This document shows positions 9,870 to 18,838 of a DNA stretch of 64,000 nt, one piece after another. Positions within the stretch are counted from its first letter, which is position 1. Each line of letters starts with the position of its first letter. The stretch spans positions 1,674,501 through 1,738,500 of the forward strand of contig CP046177.1 in the NCBI GenBank assembly GCA_014075215.1, given 5' to 3'. The notes under the pieces are model-generated. The model did not search any database, was not told the DNA's origin, and worked only from the letters and a program-made list of their open reading frames with translations. This DNA comes from Flavobacteriaceae bacterium. Its GTDB lineage: Bacteria > Bacteroidota > Bacteroidia > Flavobacteriales > Flavobacteriaceae. The translations under genes and the position numbers were made by a program.

Positions 9870-11216
9870 ATGAATCAAAAGTTAATAAATTGGTCTTTAG
9901 TTGTTGCCTTGGCAGGGTTTTTATTTGGGTTTGACACTGTTGTGATTTCCGGAGCCAATCAGCCCATAAAAGAGTTGTGGAATACTTCTCCTTTATTTCA
10001 CGGTATGTTTATAATGTCTATGGCGCTTTGGGGAACAGTCTTGGGAGCGCTTTTCGGAGGTATTCCTTGTGATAAAATCGGGCGCAAAAAAACCTTATTT
10101 TGGATAGGAGTCTTGTATTTAATCTCTGCTTTGGGTTCTGCTTTTGCCCCTGATCCTTATACGTTTTCTTTTTTTAGATTTATGGGCGGTATTGGTGTCG
10201 GAGCTTCATCTGTTGCTGCGCCTATTTATATTTCTGAAATCTCTTCGGCAAAGAATCGGGGAAAATTAGTTGCACTATATCAATTCAATATTGTATTCGG
10301 TATATTTATTGCATTTATTTCCAACTATTTACTGGAAGGTTTGGGCGGAACTAATGATTGGCGCTGGATGTTGGGTGTAGAAGCCCTTCCTGCATTTTTA
10401 TATATTTTAATGGTGTTGAAAATACCAAACAGTCCAAGATGGCTGGCTTTGAAAAAGCAAGATGATGTAGGAGCTATTCATGTTTTAACTTTGATATATA
10501 ATAAAGACAAGGCAGTTGACAAATTAAAGGAAATAAAAGAAGATGTATCAAAAACTATAAAAGGAGAAAAACTCTTTCAAAAGAAATTTAATAAAGTATT
10601 ATGGTTAGGGTTTTTAATTGCTTTTTTTAATCAACTTTCCGGAATTAACTTCATACTGTATTACGCCCCGGAAATACTGGAACGTTCGGGATTGGCAGGA
10701 AAAGAATCGCTATTTAGCTCCATATCCATAGGCTTGATAAATCTTATATTTACTTTTGTTGGTGTGTATTTGATAGATCGGCTTGGGCGCCGTCAACTTA
10801 TAAAAATCGGATCGGTAGGTTATATAGTCAGTTTAGTAGCGGTTGGCTGGTGTTTTTATAGTTCGGCAAGTTCTGCTGTGTTACTCACATTTATTTTATT
10901 ATTTGTAGCTTCTCATGCTATTGGCCAGGGTGCCGTAATTTGGGTTTTTATTTCGGAAATATTTCCTAACAATATTAGAGCCAGCGGGCAATCATGGGGA
11001 ACAGGAACTCACTGGGTTTTTGCTGCAATCATAACTCTGATAACACCTTTGTTTTTAGATAAAGATGAAGGGATTTTTGGTGATAACCCGTGGCCAATTT
11101 TTACCTTCTTTGCTTTCATGATGATACTTCAACTACTGTGGTCTGTTTTTAAGATGCCCGAAACCAAAGGTGTCTCTTTGGAAAAATTAGAAAAGCAACT
11201 GGTTGATGAAAACTAA
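9870..11216 (+). CDS. MFS sugar porter (SP family), probable fructose/hexose importer
   Basis: 448 aa, about 12 membrane segments. Sugar-porter signatures are visible: GGIPCDKIGRKK after TM2, PIYISEIS then NRGKLVALYQ in the first half, PNSPRWL before the central loop, DRLGRR in the second half, and PETKG at the C-terminus. It probably carries the monosaccharide freed by GH32 or GH65 across the inner membrane by proton symport. It overlaps the kinase gene, showing translational coupling. Confidence 0.92.
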   Translation: MNQKLINWSLVVALAGFLFGFDTVVISGANQPIKELWNTSPLFHGMFIMSMALWGTVLGALFGGIPCDKIGRKKTLFWIGVLYLISALGSAFAPDPYTFSFFRFMGGIGVGASSVAAPIYISEISSAKNRGKLVALYQFNIVFGIFIAFISNYLLEGLGGTNDWRWMLGVEALPAFLYILMVLKIPNSPRWLALKKQDDVGAIHVLTLIYNKDKAVDKLKEIKEDVSKTIKGEKLFQKKFNKVLWLGFLIAFFNQLSGINFILYYAPEILERSGLAGKESLFSSISIGLINLIFTFVGVYLIDRLGRRQLIKIGSVGYIVSLVAVGWCFYSSASSAVLLTFILLFVASHAIGQGAVIWVFISEIFPNNIRASGQSWGTGTHWVFAAIITLITPLFLDKDEGIFGDNPWPIFTFFAFMMILQLLWSVFKMPETKGVSLEKLEKQLVDEN

Positions 11217-12096
11217 TTTGAAAATAGCCTGCTTTGGGGAAGTTCTTTGGGATGTTTTCCCCACTTATAAAATGATAGGAGGAGCTCCTTTTAATGTTGC
11301 AGCTCGATTGTATTCACTGAGTAATGACGTGTGTTTAGTGAGTAAAATTGGAAAGGATGCTGACGGAGAAGAAATTATGGCGTATATGCAAAGCAAGGGA
11401 ATCAATACCGAGCATGTTCAGGTAGATGAAAAACTGAAAACAGGTGATGTAACGGTTATGTTAGATGATAAGGGCTCGGCTTCCTACACCATAGCATTTC
11501 CCAGAGCATGGGATGCTATAGGATGTACCGATAAAGTTAAAGAAGAGATTGCAAGATCCGATGCTTTTGTATTTGGCAGCCTTTCTGCCAGAAATCACAT
11601 ATCTAAAAATACCCTGTATGAGTTGATAGCTTGTGCTAACTATACTGTTTTTGATGTAAATCTAAGAGCTCCGCACTATACAAAAGAAAGTATTTTAGCG
11701 TTAATGAGTAAGGCTGATTTCATTAAATTGAACGATGACGAATTAATGGAAACGATGAAATATATGGGAAAAATACCTGATACATTAGAACAAAATATAA
11801 TGTACATATCTCAAATGACGAGCACACCTCATATTTGTGTAACTCTTGGAAAAGAAGGAGCTGTTTTACTTTATAATGAGGAATTTTATCACCATAAAGG
11901 TTATGAGGTAAAAGTTATTGATACCGTAGGAGCAGGAGATTCTTTTTTAGCCTCACTGATTCATCACCTGCTCAGAAAAGCACCCCCCGGAGAAGCTATT
12001 GATTTTGCTTGTGCAGTAGGTGCCCTGGTTGCTCAAAAAAAAGGAGCAAACCCCGATATTACTATGGAAGAGGTTTGCCTGCTTATGAAATCTTAG
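11206..12096 (+). CDS. PfkB-family carbohydrate kinase, probable fructokinase
   Basis: About 296 aa. Hallmarks: an N-terminal GEVLWD strand, the GGAPFNVAARL sugar-binding segment, and the C-terminal DTVGAGDSF motif holding the catalytic Asp and anion hole. The ATG at 11206 overlaps the end of the porter gene by 11 nt; a TTG one codon earlier is possible but less likely. It probably phosphorylates imported fructose at O6. The assignment to fructose rests on the GH32 and porter neighbours and on resemblance to flavobacterial fructokinases. Confidence 0.9.
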   Translation: MKTNLKIACFGEVLWDVFPTYKMIGGAPFNVAARLYSLSNDVCLVSKIGKDADGEEIMAYMQSKGINTEHVQVDEKLKTGDVTVMLDDKGSASYTIAFPRAWDAIGCTDKVKEEIARSDAFVFGSLSARNHISKNTLYELIACANYTVFDVNLRAPHYTKESILALMSKADFIKLNDDELMETMKYMGKIPDTLEQNIMYISQMTSTPHICVTLGKEGAVLLYNEEFYHHKGYEVKVIDTVGAGDSFLASLIHHLLRKAPPGEAIDFACAVGALVAQKKGANPDITMEEVCLLMKS

Positions 12097-12176
12097 TGGC
12101 CGATATAGAATTATAATTTCCCCCAAAAATCGGACAGTAATTTAAGTTAGATTTTTAATTATAAATTTACTGTATC

Positions 12177-12456
12177 ATGAGTAGAAGAAGATTCACATCA
12201 GAGTTTAAATTCAAGGTGTTTTTAGAATCCTTGAGCGAGCGTTATACGATTCAAGAGTTGGGTTCGTAAATATGATATCCATCCAACCCAAATTACCAAT
12301 TGGAAGGCTCAATTTTTAAAGAATGGTCAAGCTGTATTTGATGATCGTCCGGTAAAGGATTCAAAAACAGAGTCATAAGAGAAAGAAGATCGTTATTTAA
12401 AGAAGATCGGTCAGCAAAAGATGGAGATTGATTTTTTAAAGAAAGCCTTGTCATGA
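12177..12456 (+). pseudogene. IS3-family OrfA (helix-turn-helix), broken by a frameshift and a nonsense codon
   Basis: Translation gives MSRRRFTSEFKFKVF and QELGS, then a stop at once. The homologous continuation (KYDIHPTQITNWKAQFLKNG) appears in another frame, so there is an indel near 12267. A second in-frame TAA follows KTES. The end, KKIGQQKMEIDFLKKALS, is typical IS3 OrfA with a leucine-zipper-like tail, and its TGA overlaps the orfB ATG. Confidence 0.82.
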
Positions 12457-13319
12457 ATAAGAGTTCAAAACAGCGTAAAGAACAGGTTGACAAGGCAAGT
12501 AAGCTGTCTATTGTAAAGCAATGTGATTTATTACAAATTCATCGTAGTAGTGTGTATTACATTCCAAAGGGAGAGAGTTCATTGAATCTGGAGATCATGA
12601 GATTGATAGATGAGGAGCATCTGCTTCACCCATGGCTTGGAGTTCCTCGTATAACTACTTGGCTCAATATGGATAAGGGTTATAAGATCAACAAAAAGCG
12701 CATAGAACGCCTTTACAGACTCATGGGGTTGTCTGCCGTTGGCCCCAAGCCTAATACTTCCAAAAGAGGTAAAGGGGCTTTGCATAGAATCTATAAGTAC
12801 CTGTTGAGTAAGTTAAAGATTAGACATTCCAATCAAGTGTGGGCAATGGATATTACCTACATTCCAGTTCAGGGAGGGTATTTGTATTTATGTGCTATTA
12901 TAGACCTTTACAGTCGTTATGTAGTGGGTTGGTCATTATCCAACACGATGACAAGTAACCGGTGCAGAGAAACCTTACAAGAGGCTATTGAAAAACATGG
13001 AAAACCAGAGATTCTCAATACAGATAAGGGGAGTCAGTTTACTGCCTATGAGTTCTGCCATTGGGTAACTCATCCTGATAGAGCCATCAAGCTCAGTATG
13101 GATGGTAAAGGAAGAGCTATTGATAATATTTTCATTGAACGATTATGGCGTAGTGTCAAATACGAACATGTATATTTGTTTCCAGCTAGTGACGGTAGAG
13201 AATGTTATAGAGGTTTAAAGGAGTATTTCGAGTATTACAATACACAAAGAAGGCATCAAAGTATCGGTAATCAACATCCTCAAACCATTTATCAACAAAC
13301 CCTAAAAATAGCAGCATGA
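12453..13319 (+). CDS. IS3-family transposase OrfB (DDE integrase core)
   Basis: 288 aa, intact. The N-terminal part has an HTH_21-like segment. The rve catalytic domain shows the DDE residues in WAMDITYIP, NTDKGSQFT and NIFIERLWRSVKYE, followed by YYNTQRRHQSIG, a usual IS3 C-terminal motif. It normally acts as an OrfAB fusion made by programmed frameshifting. With orfA broken here, that fusion cannot form normally. Confidence 0.92.
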   Translation: MNKSSKQRKEQVDKASKLSIVKQCDLLQIHRSSVYYIPKGESSLNLEIMRLIDEEHLLHPWLGVPRITTWLNMDKGYKINKKRIERLYRLMGLSAVGPKPNTSKRGKGALHRIYKYLLSKLKIRHSNQVWAMDITYIPVQGGYLYLCAIIDLYSRYVVGWSLSNTMTSNRCRETLQEAIEKHGKPEILNTDKGSQFTAYEFCHWVTHPDRAIKLSMDGKGRAIDNIFIERLWRSVKYEHVYLFPASDGRECYRGLKEYFEYYNTQRRHQSIGNQHPQTIYQQTLKIAA

Positions 13320-13446
13320 GATATGATGATACTTTGGGGAGTTATTCACAAAAAATGAGAGTTATCAGTCTCCTCCCGGACCCCCCTCTTTCAACATCAT
13401 TATCTCATTTAAGTTTTAATAAAATCTGTCCTATCAATGGGGGGAA

Positions 13447-14319
13447 TTATACTACTAAATAGTATTGATTTACTTTTTTTAAGTCAGCGTGAATGTTAAT
13501 TAAAAAACTAGAAGCAATTCCATTTACCAAATCCGGTGGAATATTTGAAGAAATTCCGGCATTTCCAGCTCTTGTCATTACTATAGTTTTCTCAGAAACT
13601 CGATTCTTAATGACATCTTTATGAGTAATTAAATCTTTTCTAATATGCTTTAAATTCTCAAAATTGATACCTTCTTTTGTAATTGATTTTACCAAAATAT
13701 ATGGTACGCCTTCATTTTCTTTTACATATATCGAAGAATCATCAATATTAGCTCCGTTATGAACCGTCTTTATTAAAGAGCCTAACGCAACTATCGGGTA
13801 TTTACTTTTTTCCAGTTTATTTATATTATCAACATATTTCTGTAAATACCTTTTAGCTATAAAACTATGTTCAAGCATTGATGAGTTAATAAAAAAATTG
13901 TTTTCATTCGACTCTTTTGAATGAAAGAACTTTGCAACATTAGGTATATCATCCTGCTTAATTGACCTTCCTTTTTTGTCATGTCCGCAATATTCATTTA
14001 TCGAAATAAATAGCTCTTTGTTTTTATTTAATTTTCCTTTTTTGATGAAAAGAACACTTGTATTTATTGTAACATTTGGGCTAAAAGTTTCAAACGGTAA
14101 TTCAACTATAACAAATAAATTACCTTTATTCAGAATGTATTCTCTTAGATAGCTTTCTCTTTCATTTCCTAAAATTCCGCTTGGAAGAACCATAGCCATT
14201 TTACCACCATCTTTTAGCAATTCCATGCATCTTTCTATGAAAAGTACTTGAGGTTCCTCTCTTTTCTTAAGTTTTGTTACTTTGTTCCATTTACCACTCC
14301 CTTTATCCTTTTGCCATAT
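13447..14319 (-). pseudogene. Remnant of a type I restriction methylase fused to a specificity (TRD) domain
   Basis: The open frame begins just after a stop at 14320-14322 and reads WNKVTKLKKREEPQVLFIERCMELL, then GGKMAMVLPSGILGN. This matches the HsdM region that follows the catalytic NPPF motif. The NPPF motif itself and everything N-terminal to it are missing. The second half resembles an HsdS target-recognition domain (GVPYILVKSI, TIVMTRAGNAGISSNIP). The frame stops at the IS3 edge, so the C-terminus is gone too. An ATG at 14226 could express 259 aa, but without SAM-binding or catalytic motifs it would be inactive. Confidence 0.8.
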
Positions 14320-14475
14320 TTACAACTTCAATTTCACTTGTTCAAGTTACAATTTCCAGCTTCAATTTGTGATTAATTAATTTAACTCGCCTTATACGTA
14401 CCTGTACTTTTTCCTCCTGGATGCAAATTTAAGTCAGAAATGGTATTAAAGCTAAAAAATAACTCAGTAAATCGC

Positions 14476-14503
14476 AAAAAAAGACTGCCTCCTCAGACAG
14501 TCT
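14476..14503 (-). terminator. Rho-independent terminator after the SPFH gene
   Basis: Stem AGACTG/CAGTCT with a 10-nt loop, followed on the minus strand by a run of seven T. It lies about 30 bp past the SPFH stop. Confidence 0.75.
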
Positions 14504-14530
14504 CTTAGTTATATAAAAAGAGTATACTTT

Positions 14531-15361
14531 TTACTGATTTCCTAAAATAAGCGGTATGCCATCTTTTCCGGAACCAATTACAATGACCTTGCTGTTAGGA
14601 GACTCCGATAGCTTTAAAGTGGCTTCAATGCCTTTTTCACGTAAAATTTTATCTGTTAAAGATGCACTGAGAATTTTATTGGCTATAGCTTTTCCTTCCG
14701 CATCAATTTTTTGACGCTCCGCTTCCTTCTTGGCTTTAGCCAATCTAAACTCATATTCCAAAGATTCTTGTTCTTGTTTGAGTTTGGTTTCGATAGCTGT
14801 TCTGATGGTCGGAGGTAATTTTACGTCTTCTACCAATACTCTTTTTACAACCAAATACTGATCTTTTAAAACCTGTTGTACTTCTTCAAGAATTTCATTT
14901 TGAATAGCATCTCTTTTACTTGAGTATAGTTGCTCCGGCGTATATCTTCCTACCACGCTCCTAGCCGCCGCATTAATAGCCGGATATAATAATTCTCTTT
15001 CGTAGTCTTCTCCTTTTGTTTTAATCAGGCTTCCTAAATTGTTAAATTCAGGTTCATACCAGACGGTTCCACTTACTTTAACTTCCAATCCGTTTACCGA
15101 AAGTACATTCATTTCATCGGAAATGGATTGTTGGCGTACTTTGCGAATGATCATTTTGTTCCAGGGGGCTACAATATTAAACCCTTCTCCATACGTTTTT
15201 TTCGTATTGATACCATCTCCAAAACGTTCAAAGACTACTCCTCCTTCTCCCGGACCTATGGTCACGGCCGATTTGGAAATAAAAATAATTCCCAGAATGA
15301 TTACGATGATAGTGATTACCCCTCCTTTTGGGAATTTAAACTCTACTTGATTTCTTGCCAT
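14531..15361 (-). CDS. SPFH/prohibitin-family membrane protein
   Basis: The ATG at 15361 (MARNQVEFKF) is preferred over one nine codons upstream because it places the single N-terminal membrane segment (GVITIIVIILGIIFI) normally. A band-7/SPFH domain follows (about residues 30-210), then a charged coiled coil rich in Glu, Lys and Ala (about 205-245). Prohibitin-like proteins form rings at the inner membrane and modulate proteases or membrane organisation. No partner protease lies alongside. A CAAATGTA box (TACATTTG on the minus strand) about 25 bp upstream could be the -7 element. Confidence 0.88.
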   Translation of the reverse strand: MARNQVEFKFPKGGVITIIVIILGIIFISKSAVTIGPGEGGVVFERFGDGINTKKTYGEGFNIVAPWNKMIIRKVRQQSISDEMNVLSVNGLEVKVSGTVWYEPEFNNLGSLIKTKGEDYERELLYPAINAAARSVVGRYTPEQLYSSKRDAIQNEILEEVQQVLKDQYLVVKRVLVEDVKLPPTIRTAIETKLKQEQESLEYEFRLAKAKKEAERQKIDAEGKAIANKILSASLTDKILREKGIEATLKLSESPNSKVIVIGSGKDGIPLILGNQ

Positions 15362-15545
15362 TTTTACTGAATTTTTAAATTTAATCAAATGTACAATTAA
15401 AAGTTGAAAAGTTAGTAGGTTGGGAAGTGTAAAAATTTGCTTTAATCTATAAAGTTCCGGGTATTAAGTTTTAAAGTGCTAAGTAGGTTTTCAACTCAAC
15501 TTTTACACTTTCCAACGTGAAATTTTCTAACTTTAAACTGTATTA

Positions 15546-17573
15546 TTATATTTTTCCGTAATATTTTCTAATAAACCACTCGCCTGATAATAATATCACC
15601 AGAAGTACTAACAACCATTCCCAATCAATAAAATGTTTATTTTTTGTTACTGCTTTCTGAGTAGTATAAAATCTTGAATCATCTAACAAATCTTGAATCA
15701 GCGAACGCCAGGCTGTTTTATAGTATGATTTCCCTCCTGTTTTGTCGGCTATTTTATATAATTTATCCGTATTGGCATTCGTAAATTGCTCTTCAATTTT
15801 AAAAGTCGTTATTTTAAAATTTCCCGATGCGGTTATTTCCTGATCTTTTACCTTGACGGTATAAAGATAATCGCCTGCAGGTAGGTTTTCTATTTGTAAC
15901 TGATATGAATTTCCTACAACTGAAAATGGTAACCCTCTTTGTATGCTTTGATCCGAATTTGTAATTTCCATACTCAACGACACCCGGCTGTCAAACCTAT
16001 AATTTTTGTCTAAATAAAGTGCGGTAACAGCTATGGGTGCATTTGCAGGAAACAGGTCATCTACCGTGACGTCCAGTCTTTTTCTAATTTTTGTTGAAGT
16101 CACGTATTGTATTAAGTTAGAGATAAAATGATCAAAAACTTCGAAAGTAGTTGAATTCAAATAACTTGCTGCCCTCCATTTCCATATTCCTTCGCCAAAA
16201 AGGATCGCGGATTTTTGCTCGCCTTCTTCAATCGTTGCCAATAAAGGGGTATCAAATGCAATTCCTTTAATATTCTGGAACAACAGGGGTTCGTATGCTT
16301 TTGAAAATATGTTTTCTCCAAAGGCATCCGTCAACGGAGGGAATTGACTAAAACCAATATCATCTTGAGAAAAAGTTAAAAAATTTGCATTATAACCTGC
16401 ACTGTAATTTTCTGATTTACTGATGATATTTTTCCGTACTCCCAGTTGTTGTCTATTTAAAAACGACCAATCTGTTTTTGTACCTGTTACTATAAAATAA
16501 TGAGCTTTATTTTTTTTTATGGCATCAAAAACAGTATTAAATTTAGTATTGGGCTGATATAATAATACTAATTGATAGTTCTCAATATTAAAAGTTTCTT
16601 TGCCTATCACTTTTATATCGGCTTTTCTCTGCTTATTAGTTTCTATAGACTTTTTAAGCGCTCCTACATCCGGATGTAAAACCGAAGTGATGATGAGCAC
16701 CTTGGTTTGTTCGTCTATTACTTCTATGGCAAATGTTTTACTATTATTAGCAGTGTTTTTCTCTCCTTTGATTTTTTGTATAGATGCCGTATAGTAGTTT
16801 TTACCTTTTTTTAATGATAGAAGTGATGTTTGTATTGTCGCAGTTCTTTTAGTATCGGAAAAAGTAAGTCTTTTTGAAAAAACTCTTTTTCCGTTTGTAC
16901 TGATCGTAAAAACACTGGAAACGGTTTCTTCCCCTTCATAATATAACAAACTCTCTATGGGAAACCGATTGTTGAGATAGCTATATCTATTTACATGTAA
17001 CCGGCTTATTTTTAGATCCGTATGTTTTGTAGTATCTCCAATAACTATTGGGTATATGGGTTTGGGTGAATTTGAAAATTCATAATCGTTTCCATAAGTT
17101 TGATTCCCGTCAGTAATGAGTACAACAGCACCAACGGTATCTTCAAAAATAGAGTGAACGGATGTTATAGCTTCATTTATATTAGTTTGAGTCTCCGAAT
17201 AGGTTATACTGTCTAATTTTTTAAAGCGATTCCCAAAAGAAAAATAAGAAGCAGTAAACTTATTATTTAACTGCGTATGATTCTTAAAATCGTTTAGAAT
17301 GGTATTCACCTGTTCTTCTTCTTTGAAATAGGCTACAGATTCGGAATTATCTGCCAAAACGGCTAACCGAGGTTTTGTATCTATTATTTCCGTATGCTTA
17401 ATTGTCGGATTGATAAAAAGCAGTAATAGGAGAAAAATACTAAGTGATCGCAAGCTATACAGAAAATACGTTACACTATTTCTACTTTTTGATCTATAGA
17501 AATATTGAAAATAGCCAACTCCCAAACTTAACATAAGGGCAATACCAATAAAAAAACCGGTTTCTAAATTCAC
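15546..17573 (-). CDS. Membrane-anchored protein with a von Willebrand A-like domain (function unknown)
   Basis: 675 aa. Two N-terminal membrane segments (about residues 7-25 and 40-58) precede a domain with RLAVLADNSESV and GAVVLITDGNQT, which resembles a VWA fold with a partial MIDAS (DNSES instead of DxSxS). The middle is beta-rich with a possible glutamine-amidotransferase-like segment. A final membrane helix (WEWLLVLLVILLSGEWF) ends near the C-terminus. The architecture recalls Bat-type and related conserved Bacteroidota membrane proteins. No enzymatic role can be assigned. It is transcribed alone or with the SPFH gene, 184 bp away. Confidence 0.75.
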   Translation of the reverse strand: MNLETGFFIGIALMLSLGVGYFQYFYRSKSRNSVTYFLYSLRSLSIFLLLLLFINPTIKHTEIIDTKPRLAVLADNSESVAYFKEEEQVNTILNDFKNHTQLNNKFTASYFSFGNRFKKLDSITYSETQTNINEAITSVHSIFEDTVGAVVLITDGNQTYGNDYEFSNSPKPIYPIVIGDTTKHTDLKISRLHVNRYSYLNNRFPIESLLYYEGEETVSSVFTISTNGKRVFSKRLTFSDTKRTATIQTSLLSLKKGKNYYTASIQKIKGEKNTANNSKTFAIEVIDEQTKVLIITSVLHPDVGALKKSIETNKQRKADIKVIGKETFNIENYQLVLLYQPNTKFNTVFDAIKKNKAHYFIVTGTKTDWSFLNRQQLGVRKNIISKSENYSAGYNANFLTFSQDDIGFSQFPPLTDAFGENIFSKAYEPLLFQNIKGIAFDTPLLATIEEGEQKSAILFGEGIWKWRAASYLNSTTFEVFDHFISNLIQYVTSTKIRKRLDVTVDDLFPANAPIAVTALYLDKNYRFDSRVSLSMEITNSDQSIQRGLPFSVVGNSYQLQIENLPAGDYLYTVKVKDQEITASGNFKITTFKIEEQFTNANTDKLYKIADKTGGKSYYKTAWRSLIQDLLDDSRFYTTQKAVTKNKHFIDWEWLLVLLVILLSGEWFIRKYYGKI

Positions 17574-17747
17574 ATTATTTTAAAAAATATAAATTATAAA
17601 TAAGCTCTTTTAAAAAGAAAAACCTACCCATATTAGCAAAGCATCAGAGCAAAAATTTCAGATTGAAAATTCTTTCAATTCATTTAGCATCTAAAGAGTC
17701 AAACGCTCATTAGCCCTATCAAATTATGTATAGGTTTATTATCTTTT

Positions 17748-18494
17748 TTAAGTAAGTATTCCGCCGTCAACACTTATTGTTTGACCTGTAACATAGGCAC
17801 TCATATCCGACGCTAAAAAAACACAGGCATGTGCAATATCTTCCGGAGTTCCTCCTCTTTTCAGAGGAATGGCATCTCTCCACCCCTGCACTACCGCTTC
17901 ATCTAATTTTGCTGTCATTTCGGTTTCTATAAAACCCGGAGCAATGACATTGCTTCTGATATTCCTAGATCCCAATTCTAAAGCTATGGATTTGGAAAAC
18001 CCTATAATTCCTGCTTTGGATGCTGCATAATTTGACTGACCTGCATTTCCTTTTAGCCCTATAACGGAACTCATATTGATTATTGAGCCCCCTCTTTGCT
18101 TCATCATAGGCCTGATCACTGCTTTTGTAAGGTTAAAAACCGATTTTAAATTTACTTCAATGACATGATCAAAATCTTCTTCGGAAATTCTCATCAACAA
18201 ATTATCTTTTGTAATTCCTGCATTGTTGACTAAAATAGCAATAGTGCCAAATTCTTCTAAAACTGATTTTACTAACTCCTGAGCGGTATCAAATTCAGCA
18301 GCATTAGATTGATATCCTCTGGCTTTTACACCTAGCGAATTTAATTCCGATTCCAATATATCGGCAGCGCTGACTGAAGCGTTATATGTAAAAGCTACAT
18401 TAGCCCCCTGTTTTGCAAACTCCAGAGCAATTCCTCTACCTATTCCTCTGGTAGCACCCGTAATAATTGCAGTTTTATTTTCTAATAATTTCAT
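17748..18494 (-). CDS. fabG: 3-oxoacyl-[acyl-carrier-protein] reductase
   Basis: 248 aa, full SDR length. Contains the NADPH-binding TGATRGIG (residues 12-19), NNAGITKDNLL, the catalytic Ser in MSSVIG, and the YAASK pair. The C-terminus ends SVDGGILT, the classical FabG ending. It reduces 3-ketoacyl-ACP to 3-hydroxyacyl-ACP in fatty acid elongation. A 162-bp mobile repeat lies 106 bp upstream of its start and could affect its promoter. Confidence 0.93.
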   Translation of the reverse strand: MKLLENKTAIITGATRGIGRGIALEFAKQGANVAFTYNASVSAADILESELNSLGVKARGYQSNAAEFDTAQELVKSVLEEFGTIAILVNNAGITKDNLLMRISEEDFDHVIEVNLKSVFNLTKAVIRPMMKQRGGSIINMSSVIGLKGNAGQSNYAASKAGIIGFSKSIALELGSRNIRSNVIAPGFIETEMTAKLDEAVVQGWRDAIPLKRGGTPEDIAHACVFLASDMSAYVTGQTISVDGGILT

Positions 18495-18599
18495 TTAATG
18501 ATCTGATTTAGGCATTCAAATATACTAAATAATACTCGTTTAAAATTTGAAAGCACCAAACGGAAAGCATGGAAATATCTATCAACTCTTTAATATATC

Positions 18600-18761
18600 G
18601 AGACCTTTGCAAAATAGTGATATATTCCGTATTAAAATTGATTTGGCTTCAAATTTCTTCCTTCTCGAAAATTTTAAACCCTCAAAACCAACAGGTTATT
18701 CCGGTTCAAATTTTTCTTCGGGCGTCGAACTTTTTTGCCAAATCAATTCTGCAAAGGTCTC
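18600..18761 (-). mobile_element. MITE-like element, copy 2 (162 bp, reverse orientation)
   Basis: Ends GAGACCTTTGCA and TGCAAAGGTCTC are perfect inverted repeats, flanked by ATATC on both sides (18595-18599 and 18762-18766). It is the reverse complement of the other copies. It lies upstream of fabG and past the end of the M16 peptidase gene. Confidence 0.92.
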
Positions 18762-18784
18762 ATATCTATTTCTTTTTGTCCAAT

Positions 18785-18818
18785 AAAAAATCCGTAAAGC
18801 AAGTTTTACGGATTTTTT
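18785..18818 (-). terminator. Strong bidirectional terminator hairpin
   Basis: Perfect 14-bp stem (AAAAAATCCGTAAA and its complement) with a 6-nt loop, U-rich on both strands. It lies about 20 bp past the stop of the M16 peptidase gene. Confidence 0.85.
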
Positions 18819-18838
18819 ATTTCTTTATGGTGTTATTT

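Larger units (their letters stand above)
12117..13446 (+). mobile_element. IS3-family insertion sequence, defective
   Basis: Imperfect terminal inverted repeats of about 21 bp (starting TTTCCCCC on the left and TTCCCCCC on the right, both reaching GGACAG; 16 of 21 match by eye) enclose two overlapping ORFs in the IS3 arrangement. TTATA occurs at 12111-12115 and 13447-13451, but on the left one extra base separates it from the repeat, so a target duplication is uncertain. orfA is broken, so the copy is probably immobile on its own. Confidence 0.8.
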
